Shown here: positions 9,901-18,243 of the stretch, piece after piece
How positions within the stretch are numbered: position 1 is the first letter of the stretch
How the letters are laid out: the number at the start of each line of letters is the position of its first letter
Origin: Aeromonas eucrenophila
Lineage (GTDB): Bacteria > Pseudomonadota > Gammaproteobacteria > Enterobacterales > Aeromonadaceae
Assembly: GCF_000819865.1 (NCBI RefSeq)
Contig: NZ_CDDF01000001.1
Coordinates: 256,036-320,035 of the forward strand
Length of the DNA: 64,000 bases
Direction: 5' to 3'
Made by a program: the position numbers and the translations under genes
The notes under the pieces: model-generated
What the model saw: only the letters and a program-made list of their open reading frames with translations
Databases searched by the model: none
Told to the model about the DNA's origin: nothing

Positions 9901-11785
9901 GGGCGATGTCTTCGGTAACGGCATGCTGCTCTCCGCGCACACCCGGCTGGTGGGCGCCTTCAACCACATGCACATCTTCATCGACCCGACGCCGGATGCG
10001 GCCAAGAGTGTCGTAGAGCGCCAGCGCCTGTTCGATCTGCCGGGCTCGAGCTGGGACGACTACAACCGCGAGCTGATCTCCGAGGGTGGCGGCATCTTCC
10101 TGCGCTCGGCCAAGTCCATCAAGCTGAGCCCGCAGATGCAGACCCTGCTCGGCACCGACAAGGCCAGCATGGCCCCGAACGAGCTGATCAAGGCGCTGCT
10201 GTGCCTGAACGTGGATCTGCTCTGGAACGGCGGCATCGGTACCTATGTGAAGAGCGCCCGCGAGAGCGATGCGGACGTCGGCGATCGCAGCAACGACGTG
10301 TTGCGGGTCAACGGCCGCGATCTGCGCGCCAGGATCGTGGGGGAGGGCGGCAACCTCGGCTTCACCCAGCTCGGTCGGGTGGAATATGCGAGCCAGGGCG
10401 GTCGCATCAACACCGACTTTACCGACAACGTGGGCGGGGTGGATTGCTCCGACAACGAGGTCAACATCAAGATCCTGCTCAACCAGCTGGTGGCCGCGGG
10501 GGACATGACCCTCAAGCAGCGCAACCAGATGCTGTACGAGATGACGGACGCGGTGGCGCAAGTGGTCATCACCAACGCCTATCGCCAGTCCCAGTCCATC
10601 TCGGTCACCGCCTTCCGCGGCGCCGAGCAGCTCAAAGAGCAGCAGCGCTTCATCCAGGGGCTGGAGCGTGAAGGCAAGCTGGACCGCGCGCTGGAGTTCC
10701 TGCCCTCCGACGAGGAGCTGTCCGAGCGGATGGCGGCAGGGCAGGGCTTGACCCGCCCCGAGCTCGCCGTGCTGGTGGCCTATGGCAAGATGGTACTGAA
10801 AGAGCAGCTCAACTGCCCGGAAGTCACCGACGAGCCCTTCCTCGCCAACATGCTGGTGACCAGCTTCCCGGCCCAGCTGCAACAGCGTTTCGGCGCAGAG
10901 CTTGCCCAGCATCCGCTGCGCGGCGAGATCATCGCGACTCGCGTCGCCAACATGCTGGTCAACGACATGGGGCTGAACTTCGCCAGCCGGATGAAGGACG
11001 AGACCGGTGCCTCAGTGGCGGAAGTGGCCTGCTGCTTCGCCATGGCCCGGGAGGTATTCGGCCTGAACCAGCTGTGGCGTGACATCGAAGGGTGCGACAA
11101 CCTGGTGGATGCCAATACCCAGCTCGAGCTGATGTTCTACAGCCGCCGCATCGTGCGCCGTGCCACTCGCTGGTTCCTGCGCGCCCGCAACCGCAGTTGG
11201 AGCATCAGCGAAAACATCGCCTTCTTCCGCCCGGCCTTCGAGACCTTAGGGGAGCACCTGTACGAGGTGATGGACGAAAGCGAAGTGGCCGAGCACCAGC
11301 AGAAGGTCGCCGATCTGGTGGCCAAGCAAGTGCCCGAGCACATCGCCCGTCAGGTGGCGCACATGAGCAGCCTGTTCTCCAGCCTAGACTTGGCGCAGAT
11401 CACCGCGGAGCACAAGACCGACATCCTGCGCGCCGCCAACGTCTACTACCGCCTCGGTGCCAAGCTGGATCTGCACTGGTTCCTCGAGCAGATCAACCAT
11501 CAGCCGGTGGGCAACCACTGGCAGGCGATGGCGCGGGCCTCCTTCCGCGAGGACCTGGACTGGCAGCAACGCAGCCTCACCTCTGTGGTACTGGAAGGGT
11601 GCAAAGAGCAGGGGGAATGCGCTACCATACTGGCCGACTGGATTTCGGAGCATGAGCAACTCTTGTCCCGTTGGACCCATATGTTGGCCGACTTCAAGAC
11701 CACCAGCACTCACGAGTTCGCCAAGTTCTCGGTGGCCTTGCGAGAGTTGAACCTGCTCCAGTTGAATTGCCGAACCTCGATATAA
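6944..11785 (+). CDS. gdhB: NAD-specific glutamate dehydrogenase, large (180-kDa) class
   Basis: This 1613-residue enzyme of the GDH-180 class oxidatively deaminates glutamate to 2-oxoglutarate with NAD+, feeding amino-acid carbon into the TCA cycle. Regulatory ACT-like segments occupy the long N-terminal half. The catalytic core around residues 790-1180 shows GGLRWSDR, KNTVIVPVGAKG, GDMAGDVFGNGM and WNGGIGTYVK. The GDH-180 C-terminal extension makes up the rest. An AAGGAAACTAGCA ribosome site precedes the ATG. The E. coli locus lacks this gene; such enzymes are common in Aeromonas, Vibrio and Pseudomonas. The 23-bp palindrome upstream may be its control site. Confidence 0.96.
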   Translation: MALKDAPTSVLLENVLSLIHQKLPKKSASLVECFVAKFYGNMASTDLHDRNDSDLYGAALSLWNALNLRTGTEPYIRVYNPELTRHGWQSPHTIVEIILQDSPFLVDSIRMALKRRGITAHMMLHQPLHLIRGSEGKISAILDLDNTDGQTSVETAFLIEIDHLTSEEEMEALTAELNSVAGEVALAVGDWQPMLARLNEIIDELPKRKNPVSQAEVDSSVAFLKWVAANNFTLMGYRRYDVKAVEGDHEILPLAESSLGLMKNSIKDEGQRLGNMPASARHAALSSDLLILTKSNSKARVHRPAYVDYIGIKRFDEHGKVVGEDRFIGLYASSIYNTSATQIPLISHRLERIMAASGHEKGSHAYKALLNVLETYPRDELIQAREEELLATGLGVLEMQERDMLRLFVRRDVYGRFFSCMVYVTKERYNTALRVKTQQILQQYFGSNDEVEFNVYFSEGVLARTHYIVRVNNNNVDVDVNEVQNNLIEAARSWDDRLDSVLLSHYGEARGNALRRRFSTAFPRAYKEDVLPGSAVADIMALDGLSEAEPLGMLFYRAQEEENDRRVRLKLFHRTEPIHLSDVLPMLENMGLRVIGETPYQVRTPTGEVFWILDFSMLLRGEQPFSLAQSQQRFQQAFAAIWNKTLEDDGFNRLVLGAGLCGRQVSVLRAYAKYMRQTGVSFSQSYIEETLTRYPDIAQLLFTLFDLRLNPAVKQDAKAQTKLHEQLAAKLDQVANLDDDRIIRRYMEMIDATLRTNFYQLDNEGNIKPYISFKLAPSSITDMPLPLPKFEIFVYSPRVEGVHLRWGKVARGGLRWSDRKEDFRTEVLGLVKAQQVKNTVIVPVGAKGCFYCKQMPVGAPRAVIQEEGKACYRLFIRGLLDVTDNIIAGEVIPPRDVVRHDEDDYYLVVAADKGTATFSDIANELSHEYGHWLGDAFASGGSVGYDHKKMAITARGAWESVKRHFREVGLNCQTMDFTCVGIGDMAGDVFGNGMLLSAHTRLVGAFNHMHIFIDPTPDAAKSVVERQRLFDLPGSSWDDYNRELISEGGGIFLRSAKSIKLSPQMQTLLGTDKASMAPNELIKALLCLNVDLLWNGGIGTYVKSARESDADVGDRSNDVLRVNGRDLRARIVGEGGNLGFTQLGRVEYASQGGRINTDFTDNVGGVDCSDNEVNIKILLNQLVAAGDMTLKQRNQMLYEMTDAVAQVVITNAYRQSQSISVTAFRGAEQLKEQQRFIQGLEREGKLDRALEFLPSDEELSERMAAGQGLTRPELAVLVAYGKMVLKEQLNCPEVTDEPFLANMLVTSFPAQLQQRFGAELAQHPLRGEIIATRVANMLVNDMGLNFASRMKDETGASVAEVACCFAMAREVFGLNQLWRDIEGCDNLVDANTQLELMFYSRRIVRRATRWFLRARNRSWSISENIAFFRPAFETLGEHLYEVMDESEVAEHQQKVADLVAKQVPEHIARQVAHMSSLFSSLDLAQITAEHKTDILRAANVYYRLGAKLDLHWFLEQINHQPVGNHWQAMARASFREDLDWQQRSLTSVVLEGCKEQGECATILADWISEHEQLLSRWTHMLADFKTTSTHEFAKFSVALRELNLLQLNCRTSI

Positions 11786-11807
11786 CGTCTATTGGCATCA
11801 TCACACC

Positions 11808-11839
11808 AAAAGCCCCGGCCAGTCGCCGGGGCTTTTTTA
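11808..11839 (+). terminator. hairpin with T-run between gdhB and pyrD
   Basis: A GC-rich stem (AAAAGCCCCGGC with GCCGGGGCTTTT) ends in TTTTTT. It sits 22 bases after gdhB and only 10 bases before the pyrD ATG, and the AAGGAG of pyrD follows the T-run directly. It can terminate gdhB, but any pyrD transcript starting upstream must also carry it. Confidence 0.8.
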
Positions 11840-11849
11840 AGGAGCAAAC

Positions 11850-12860
11850 ATGCTGTACCCCCTTGCCAGGCATTTCCTGTTCAAGCTCAATCCGGAACAG
11901 GCGCACGATCTCTCCATCAAATATTTGCCCCGCCTCCTCGGTACACCACTCGATTGTTTCTTCCGCCATTCACTGCCCAAACGCCCCGTCACCTGTATGG
12001 GGCTTAATTTTGCCAATCCGGTGGGTCTGGCCGCTGGTCTGGATAAAGACGGGGAGTGTATCGATGCATTTGGCGCCATGGGATTCGGCTTTATCGAAGT
12101 CGGCACCGTGACCCCCAAACCCCAGAGCGGAAATGACAAGCCCCGTTTGTTCCGGGTTATTCCGGCGGAAGGGATCATCAACCGCATGGGATTCAACAAC
12201 AAGGGCGTCGATCATCTGGTGGCCCGGGTTCGGGAAGCGAAATATCAGGGTGTCATCGGCATCAATATCGGCAAGAACAAGGACACTCCCATCGAGCAGG
12301 GCAAGGACGATTACCTGATCTGCATGGACAAGGTTTATGATCATGCCGGTTATATAGCGGTCAATATTTCTTCTCCCAACACCCCGGGCCTGCGTCAATT
12401 GCAATACGGCGAGGCGCTGGATGAGTTGCTGGCGGCGCTGAAGGTAAGACAACAGGAGCTGGCGGCGAAATATAAAAAATACGTGCCGCTCGCCGTCAAG
12501 ATTGCGCCGGATCTGAGCCTGGATGAAATTAACCAGGTGGCGGCCTCTTTGATCAAAAACGGGATCGACGGGGTCATCGCCACTAATACCACCCTGGATC
12601 GCGAGATGATTTACGATCTTCCTCACGCCGGTGAGGCGGGTGGCCTGAGCGGTCGCCCGCTGCAGCACAAGAGCACAGAGGTGATCCGCCAGCTGGCCAA
12701 GGCCCTCGACGGCGCCCTGCCGATTATCGGGGTAGGGGGTATCGACAGTGCCATGGCTGCCCGGGAGAAATTGGCCGCCGGTGCCACACTGGTCCAAATT
12801 TACAGCGGCTTTATTTATAAAGGCCCGAGTCTGGTCAAAGAGATCGTCACCCATATTTAA
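11850..12860 (+). CDS. pyrD: dihydroorotate dehydrogenase (quinone), class 2
   Basis: This 336-residue FMN enzyme oxidises dihydroorotate to orotate in pyrimidine synthesis and passes electrons to membrane quinone. The N-terminal amphipathic segment [20 protein letters not shown] is the membrane-binding region. The catalytic base is S175 in [11 protein letters not shown], and GVGGI and YSGFIYKGP bind FMN phosphate. Length and motifs match the E. coli enzyme. The ribosome site AAGGAG is clear at 11839-11844. Confidence 0.96.
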   Translation: MLYPLARHFLFKLNPEQAHDLSIKYLPRLLGTPLDCFFRHSLPKRPVTCMGLNFANPVGLAAGLDKDGECIDAFGAMGFGFIEVGTVTPKPQSGNDKPRLFRVIPAEGIINRMGFNNKGVDHLVARVREAKYQGVIGINIGKNKDTPIEQGKDDYLICMDKVYDHAGYIAVNISSPNTPGLRQLQYGEALDELLAALKVRQQELAAKYKKYVPLAVKIAPDLSLDEINQVAASLIKNGIDGVIATNTTLDREMIYDLPHAGEAGGLSGRPLQHKSTEVIRQLAKALDGALPIIGVGGIDSAMAAREKLAAGATLVQIYSGFIYKGPSLVKEIVTHI

Positions 12861-12945
12861 AAAATAATCCGTTGCCCTTATTTAAAGTTGCTCAAATTCT
12901 CGACATGGAATAAAGTCGAGTAACGGCTTAAGTAAGGGCAACTTC

Positions 12946-13482
12946 ATGTGTATCCAACCGAATGACAATTGGCAGTGGCATTATGATGCCCAGGATGATC
13001 GTCTGATGCTGGATTTATCAGATCGCATGATATTTGCCACCGAATATAAAGGGCGACAGCTGGTGCCCTGCTCCTTCACCACTCAGCCATTCTGTGTGGA
13101 CGACGCCGCCCTCTATTATCAGTTGATGGACAAGATTGCCGAGCTCAATTGGAGTACACCCCATCAGGTTCAACTGGTACTGAATGCCATCGCCGTCAGC
13201 CGCTTTTATAAACCCTTGATGCCACAAAGCTGGTTCTTTAATGAACAACATGCCCAATGTGCGCTGGAAACAGGCACCTTGGTCTGTATGCAGACAGCTC
13301 ATGGCAAGGGTGAATTTATGGTGATCGAGGCGGGAGAGCAGGCGAGCGTCTGCCTGAACCTGACCGAGGATCTGATATTGACCACCAGCAAGATCCTGCC
13401 CCGTTTCGGGGTGATCAAGGTGATGAATAATCGCATGCAGGTCAGGGCCGCGCCTGCGGCGCAATATCGACAAGTCAGCTGA
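12946..13482 (+). CDS. zapC: cell division protein ZapC
   Basis: ZapC is a 178-residue cytosolic FtsZ-associated protein that promotes bundling of the Z ring. Recognisable blocks are NDNWQWHYD, the repeated hydrophobic core, and RFYKPLMPQSWFF. It follows pyrD by 85 bases, as in E. coli. The start is the only ATG consistent with the conserved N-terminus. No dedicated terminator was seen after it. Confidence 0.88.
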   Translation: MCIQPNDNWQWHYDAQDDRLMLDLSDRMIFATEYKGRQLVPCSFTTQPFCVDDAALYYQLMDKIAELNWSTPHQVQLVLNAIAVSRFYKPLMPQSWFFNEQHAQCALETGTLVCMQTAHGKGEFMVIEAGEQASVCLNLTEDLILTTSKILPRFGVIKVMNNRMQVRAAPAAQYRQVS

Positions 13483-13851
13483 CGGATAAAGCGATCGTCA
13501 GACAGATCCTGTATTGGTGTTTATTTTCTATCCCTTCTCCTTTTTCATATCCATCTCCGGTACCCGCCTATTACCGCGCGGCGACCCCATAAAATACCGG
13601 TGTATCGAGGATGCTGCGGCAGCATGCTGCACTGCCTCGCGTCGATAAAACAGGTCAAAGCCGCTGCCAGATGGCGCCATAGGCACATAACCCACGACCA
13701 CAGGGCGGATGTCGACGATATCCCGCTCTTTCCTTGGCCGTTCTCCAGGCCGCTAGCCCTTTATATTCCCGCGAGGCCCAAGGTTCGGATGCCGAGTGCA
13801 GGCCGATAAGGTATAATGCGGCACTATTTTTATGGCATCCCCGTGAGCGTG
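13483..13851. other. intergenic region zapC-rlmKL
   Basis: This 369-base gap holds no supported gene. A small overlapping palindrome pair lies at 13611-13630 (ATGCTGC and GCAGCAT repeats). A perfect TATAAT lies at 13812-13817, which would start transcription near 13824. That excludes the in-frame ATG at 13816 as the rlmKL start. No convincing -35 was found. Confidence 0.5.
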
Positions 13852-15996
13852 ATGAAAGAATTCTTTGCAACCTGCCCCAAGGGGCTGGAAAACCTGTTGG
13901 CCGATGAGCTGACCACCCTGGGCGCAGAGCAGGTCCGTGAGACCGTGGCTGGCGTGCATTTCAAAGGCGAACTGGCGATGGGCTACAAGGCCTGCCTGTG
14001 GAGCCGTTTTGCCTCCCGCATCGTGCTGGTGCTGTCCGAATTCCAGATGAACGACGATCTGGATCTTTATCTCGGCGCCCACACCATCCCCTGGGAAGAG
14101 CATTTCCCTGGGACCTCCACCATAGCGGTGGACTTCACCGGTACCAACCCGGCCATTCGCAATACCCAGTACGGCGCCTTGAAGATCAAGGATGCCATAG
14201 TCGATCGCTTCACCAAGCGTGGCCATGTGCGCCCGGACATCGACAAGAAGTCGCCGGATATCCGCATCATGGCACACCTTGGCAAGGGCAAGGCCAACAT
14301 CACCCTGGACCTGTCCGGTCCGGCCCTGCACCAGCGCTTCTATCGCCAGGGCACAGGTGAGGCACCGCTCAAAGAGAACCTGGCCTGCGCCATGATAGCC
14401 CGCAGCGGTTGGGCCGGTGAGCCGATGATGGATCCCATGTGTGGCTCCGGCACCCTGCTTATCGAAGCGGCCTTCATCGCCGCTGACATGGCGCCGGCCC
14501 TGCGCCGCGAGCGCTTCGGTTTCGATCGCTGGCTGCAACACGATCCCGAGCTGTGGCAGAGCCTGATGATGGAAGCTCAGGTGCGTGCCAAGCGCGGCAT
14601 GCAGCGCTGCGAGGCCAAGCTGTTTGGCTGCGACGCCGATCCCCGCGTGCTGATGAAGGCCCGTGACAACGCCAAGGCCGCCGGCGTGGCGCACCTCATC
14701 ACCTTCAAGCAGGCCGACGTGACCGCGTTGGAAAACCCGCTGCCGATGCCGGTTGTGGAAGGGGAGGCCCGTGAAGTCGGCATGCTGATCTCCAACCCGC
14801 CCTATGGCGAGCGTCTGGGGGAGTTCCCGGCCCTGCTGGAAGTACACCAGGCCCTCGGCGATGCCCTGCGTCGCAGCTTCCAGGGCTGGCGCGTCTCCAT
14901 TCTCTCAGCGTCCCCCGAGCTCTTGAGCTGTCTGCGTCTGCGGGCCGACAAGCAATATCGGCTGTTCAACGGCGCCCTCGAATGCCAGTTGCGCAACTAC
15001 CAGATCGCGCTGGACTCCGTGGCCTCCCAGAAAGAGGTGGCTCAGGACTTCGCGAACCGCCTGCGCAAGAATCTGAAGACCCTCGAGAAGTGGGCGCAGA
15101 AAGAGAACATCGACTGCTACCGCATCTACGATGCCGACTTGCCGGAATACAACGCCGCCATCGACCGCTATCAGGATTACCTGGTGGTGCAGGAGTACGC
15201 CGCGCCCAAGGACATCCCCGCCCAGAAGACCCGTCAGCGTCTGCTCGACATGGTGCAGGCCGCCATCAAGGTGACCGGCATGGACGGCGAGAAGGTGATC
15301 CTCAAGGTGCGCGAGCGCCAGGAAGGCAAGCAGCAGTATCAGAAGCTCTCCACCGAGCAACACCGGATGGAGGTGCAGGAGTACGGGGTGCGCCTCTGGG
15401 TCAACCTCTACGACTACCTGGATACCGGCCTGTTCCTGGATCACCGTCAGACCCGCCGCATGCTGGGCCAGATGGCCAAGGGCAAGCGCTTCCTGAACCT
15501 GTTTGCCTACACCGGCAGCGCCACCGTGCACGCGGCTCTGGGTGGCGCCAGCGAGACCACTACTGTGGACATGTCTTACACCTACCTGGATTGGGCGCAG
15601 GACAACATGCGCCTGAACCTGCAGGTGGGCCGCCAGCACAAGTTTGTGCAGGCCGACTGCCTGAAGTGGCTCTCCGAGGCGGACGGTCAGTACGATCTCA
15701 TCTTCATCGATCCGCCCACCTTCTCCAACTCCAAGCGGATGGACGAGAGCTTCGACGTGCAGCGGGATCACCTGCTGCTGATGCAACACCTCAAGCGCCT
15801 GCTGGCAGCGGACGGCACCCTGGTGTTCTCCAACAACAAGCGTCACTTCAAGATGGACCTGGCCGGTCTCGAGGCCACGGGCCTCAAGGCCAAGAACATC
15901 ACCCAGCAGACCCGGCCCAAGGATTTTGAGCGCAACCAGCACATCCATAACTGCTGGATCATCACCCACGCCGACAACACGGCAGATGCCGGCTGA
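13852..15996 (+). CDS. rlmL: bifunctional 23S rRNA methyltransferase RlmKL (m2G2445 / m7G2069)
   Basis: This is a fusion of two SAM methyltransferases, 714 residues from the chosen start. The N-terminal THUMP and RlmL part carries DPMCGSGT at 194 and NPPY at 315-318 and makes m2G2445. The C-terminal RlmK part carries NLFAYTGSATVHAA and DPPTFSNSKRM (from 620) and makes m7G2069. The start MKEFFATCPKGLENLL aligns with known homologues; an upstream ATG at 13816 overlaps the predicted -10 element. The gene ends in TGATG shared with the next gene. Confidence 0.95.
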   Translation: MKEFFATCPKGLENLLADELTTLGAEQVRETVAGVHFKGELAMGYKACLWSRFASRIVLVLSEFQMNDDLDLYLGAHTIPWEEHFPGTSTIAVDFTGTNPAIRNTQYGALKIKDAIVDRFTKRGHVRPDIDKKSPDIRIMAHLGKGKANITLDLSGPALHQRFYRQGTGEAPLKENLACAMIARSGWAGEPMMDPMCGSGTLLIEAAFIAADMAPALRRERFGFDRWLQHDPELWQSLMMEAQVRAKRGMQRCEAKLFGCDADPRVLMKARDNAKAAGVAHLITFKQADVTALENPLPMPVVEGEAREVGMLISNPPYGERLGEFPALLEVHQALGDALRRSFQGWRVSILSASPELLSCLRLRADKQYRLFNGALECQLRNYQIALDSVASQKEVAQDFANRLRKNLKTLEKWAQKENIDCYRIYDADLPEYNAAIDRYQDYLVVQEYAAPKDIPAQKTRQRLLDMVQAAIKVTGMDGEKVILKVRERQEGKQQYQKLSTEQHRMEVQEYGVRLWVNLYDYLDTGLFLDHRQTRRMLGQMAKGKRFLNLFAYTGSATVHAALGGASETTTVDMSYTYLDWAQDNMRLNLQVGRQHKFVQADCLKWLSEADGQYDLIFIDPPTFSNSKRMDESFDVQRDHLLLMQHLKRLLAADGTLVFSNNKRHFKMDLAGLEATGLKAKNITQQTRPKDFERNQHIHNCWIITHADNTADAG

Positions 15997-16238
15997 TGCT
16001 GACCCTGTTTCATACCGACGGCTGCCACCTGTGCGAGCAGGCGTGGACGCTGGTGGAGCAGGCGGGATTGGCCGCCCACAGCCGCCGCTGCGACATCCTG
16101 GACGATGACGAATGGCTGGCGGCTTATCGGGTACGCATTCCGGTGCTGCGGGATGAAGCCGGCCGCGAGTTGGGCTGGCCCTTCACCCTGGCGGAGCTCA
16201 ATGCCTGGGTAGCAGCCAATCCGGATCAGACAACATAG
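15996..16238 (+). CDS. glutaredoxin-like thiol protein
   Basis: This 80-residue thioredoxin-fold protein has a C-x-x-C active site (C10-H-L-C13 in HTDGCHLCEQAW) and the cis-proline region RIPVLRD. It resembles the small DUF836/glutaredoxin-like family often coupled to rlmKL and uup. Its ATG overlaps the rlmKL stop by one base, so it is translationally coupled. The substrate is unknown. Confidence 0.85.
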   Translation: MLTLFHTDGCHLCEQAWTLVEQAGLAAHSRRCDILDDDEWLAAYRVRIPVLRDEAGRELGWPFTLAELNAWVAANPDQTT

Positions 16239-16324
16239 GCCAGCCAGCATCGGGCCAAACAGCATAACGAAGAAGAGGGCCGGCGCAGTTTGGCCCGCTT
16301 TTTCATGAAGGATAAGGAAAAGAC

Positions 16325-18235
16325 ATGGCTTTATTAACGTTGCACGGCGCTCATCTGTCGTTCAGTGATTTCCCGTTGCTCGACAATGCGGAACTGGCGA
16401 TCGAGCGCGGTGAGCGTCTCTGTCTGGTGGGACGCAACGGGGCGGGCAAGTCCACCCTGATGAAGGTCATCGCCGGCGAACTGCCCCTCGATGACGGTCG
16501 TCTGGTGTTGCAGCAGGATCTGAAGGTGACTCGCCTCGAGCAGGATCCGCCCGCCTCGAGCGATCTGACGGTGTTTGACTACACCGCCGAAGGCTTGGCC
16601 GGGGTAGGGGAGCTGCTCAAGCAGTATCACCATATCGCCCTTGAGCTGGGCCACGATCCCTCCGACGCCAACATTCGCAAGATGAGCGAGCTGCAAGAGC
16701 AGCTCGATTATCAGAATGGCTGGCAGCTGGAGACCCGCATCAGCCAGGTGCTGACCCTGCTCAACCTCGATCCCGATGCGACCCTCGACAGCCTCTCCGG
16801 CGGCTGGTTGCGCAAGGTGGCGCTGGCCCGTGCCCTGGCCTGCGATCCGGATCTGCTGCTGCTCGATGAGCCGACCAACCACCTGGACATCGAGGCCATT
16901 CACTGGCTGGAAGAGTTCCTGAAAGATTTCCGTGGCGCCATCGTGTTCATCTCCCACGATCGGGAGTTCATCCACAAGCTGGCGACCCGGATCATCGATC
17001 TCGATCGCGGCGAGATCACCTCCTGGCCCGGCAATTACGATCAGTACCTGCAAGGCAAGGAAGAGTGGCTGCGGGTCGAAGAGCTGAAAAACGCCGAATT
17101 CGATCGCAAGCTGGCCCAGGAAGAGGTCTGGGTTCGCCAGGGCATCAAGGCCCGTCGCACTCGTAACGAAGGCCGGGTGCGCGCCCTCGAGGCGATGCGC
17201 ATGGAGCGTAGTCAGCGCCGCGAGCTGCAAGGCAAGGCCAAGCTGCAGATGGACGACGTCAATCGCTCCGGCAAGCTGGTGTTCGAGACCGAGGGACTTG
17301 GCCTGGACTTCGGCGATCGTACCCTGTTCCAGGGGCTGGATCTGCAGGTGCTGCGCGGCGACAAGATTGCGCTGGTGGGCCCGAACGGTTGCGGCAAGTC
17401 CACGCTGATCAAGTTGCTGCTGGGGCAACTCGAGCCCAGCCGTGGTGTGGTCAAGGGCGGCACCAAGTTGGAAGTCGCCTATTTTGACCAGTACCGCGAT
17501 CAGCTCGATCCCGAGCAGACGGTGATGGAAAACGTGGGGGAGGGCAAGCAGGAAGTCATGGTGCGTGGCCGCTCTCGCCACATCCTGGGCTACCTGCAGG
17601 ACTTCCTGTTCGAACCCAAGCGGGCACGGACCCCGGTCAAGGCCTTGTCAGGGGGCGAGAAAAACCGTCTACTGTTGGCCAAGCTGTTCCTAAAACCCAG
17701 TAACTTGTTGATTTTGGATGAACCAACCAACGATCTGGATGTCGAAACGCTGGAATTGCTGGAGGAGCTGCTGTCGGACTACCCCGGCACTCTGCTGCTG
17801 GTCAGCCATGATCGCCGCTTCATCGACAACACTGTCACCGGTTGCTGGCTGTTTGAAGGGGATGGCCGGATCAGCGATTATGTGGGCGGCTATGCCGACA
17901 TGATGGAGACCCGTGCCCTACAAGAGGCACAGCTGGCGGTCAAGGCCGCGGCCCCCAAAGTGGCAGAGCCTGTCGCGGCGGCGGTGGAGCCGGCCAAAAA
18001 AACACGTAAACTCTCTTACAAGTTGCAGTTGGAGCTGGATAATCTGCCGGCCCGACTGGAACAGTTGGAGACCGAACTCGATGCTTTGCAGGCAGAGGTG
18101 AATGACCCCGGTTTCTTCTCCCTGCCGAGCGAGCAGACCCAGCTCAAGCTGGATGCATTGAATGCAGCAGAGGCTGCACTGGAACACGCCTTCTCCCGTT
18201 GGGAGGAGTTGGAAGCGTTGAAACATCAGGACTAA
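16325..18235 (+). CDS. uup: ABC-F ATPase Uup
   Basis: This 636-residue ABC-F protein has two nucleotide-binding domains: Walker A GRNGAGKST and GPNGCGKST, signatures LSGGWLRKVAL and LSGGEKNRLLL, and Walker B followed by DEPTNHLD and DEPTNDLD. A C-terminal coiled coil (about 560-636) matches the Uup DNA-binding domain. Uup suppresses precise transposon excision and acts on ribosomes and branched DNA. The ribosome site AAGGAAAAGAC is good. In E. coli it also follows rlmL. Confidence 0.95.
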   Translation: MALLTLHGAHLSFSDFPLLDNAELAIERGERLCLVGRNGAGKSTLMKVIAGELPLDDGRLVLQQDLKVTRLEQDPPASSDLTVFDYTAEGLAGVGELLKQYHHIALELGHDPSDANIRKMSELQEQLDYQNGWQLETRISQVLTLLNLDPDATLDSLSGGWLRKVALARALACDPDLLLLDEPTNHLDIEAIHWLEEFLKDFRGAIVFISHDREFIHKLATRIIDLDRGEITSWPGNYDQYLQGKEEWLRVEELKNAEFDRKLAQEEVWVRQGIKARRTRNEGRVRALEAMRMERSQRRELQGKAKLQMDDVNRSGKLVFETEGLGLDFGDRTLFQGLDLQVLRGDKIALVGPNGCGKSTLIKLLLGQLEPSRGVVKGGTKLEVAYFDQYRDQLDPEQTVMENVGEGKQEVMVRGRSRHILGYLQDFLFEPKRARTPVKALSGGEKNRLLLAKLFLKPSNLLILDEPTNDLDVETLELLEELLSDYPGTLLLVSHDRRFIDNTVTGCWLFEGDGRISDYVGGYADMMETRALQEAQLAVKAAAPKVAEPVAAAVEPAKKTRKLSYKLQLELDNLPARLEQLETELDALQAEVNDPGFFSLPSEQTQLKLDALNAAEAALEHAFSRWEELEALKHQD

Positions 18236-18243
18236 GGAAGTAG

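Noticed and set aside
6968..10912. 1314-codon open frame antisense to gdhB
   Set aside because: A by-product of GC-rich codon use opposite a clear enzyme gene; no homology, no ribosome site.
13816..13851. Upstream ATG as rlmKL start
   Set aside because: It overlaps the only good -10 element (13812-13817), and the extra residues do not match the family.
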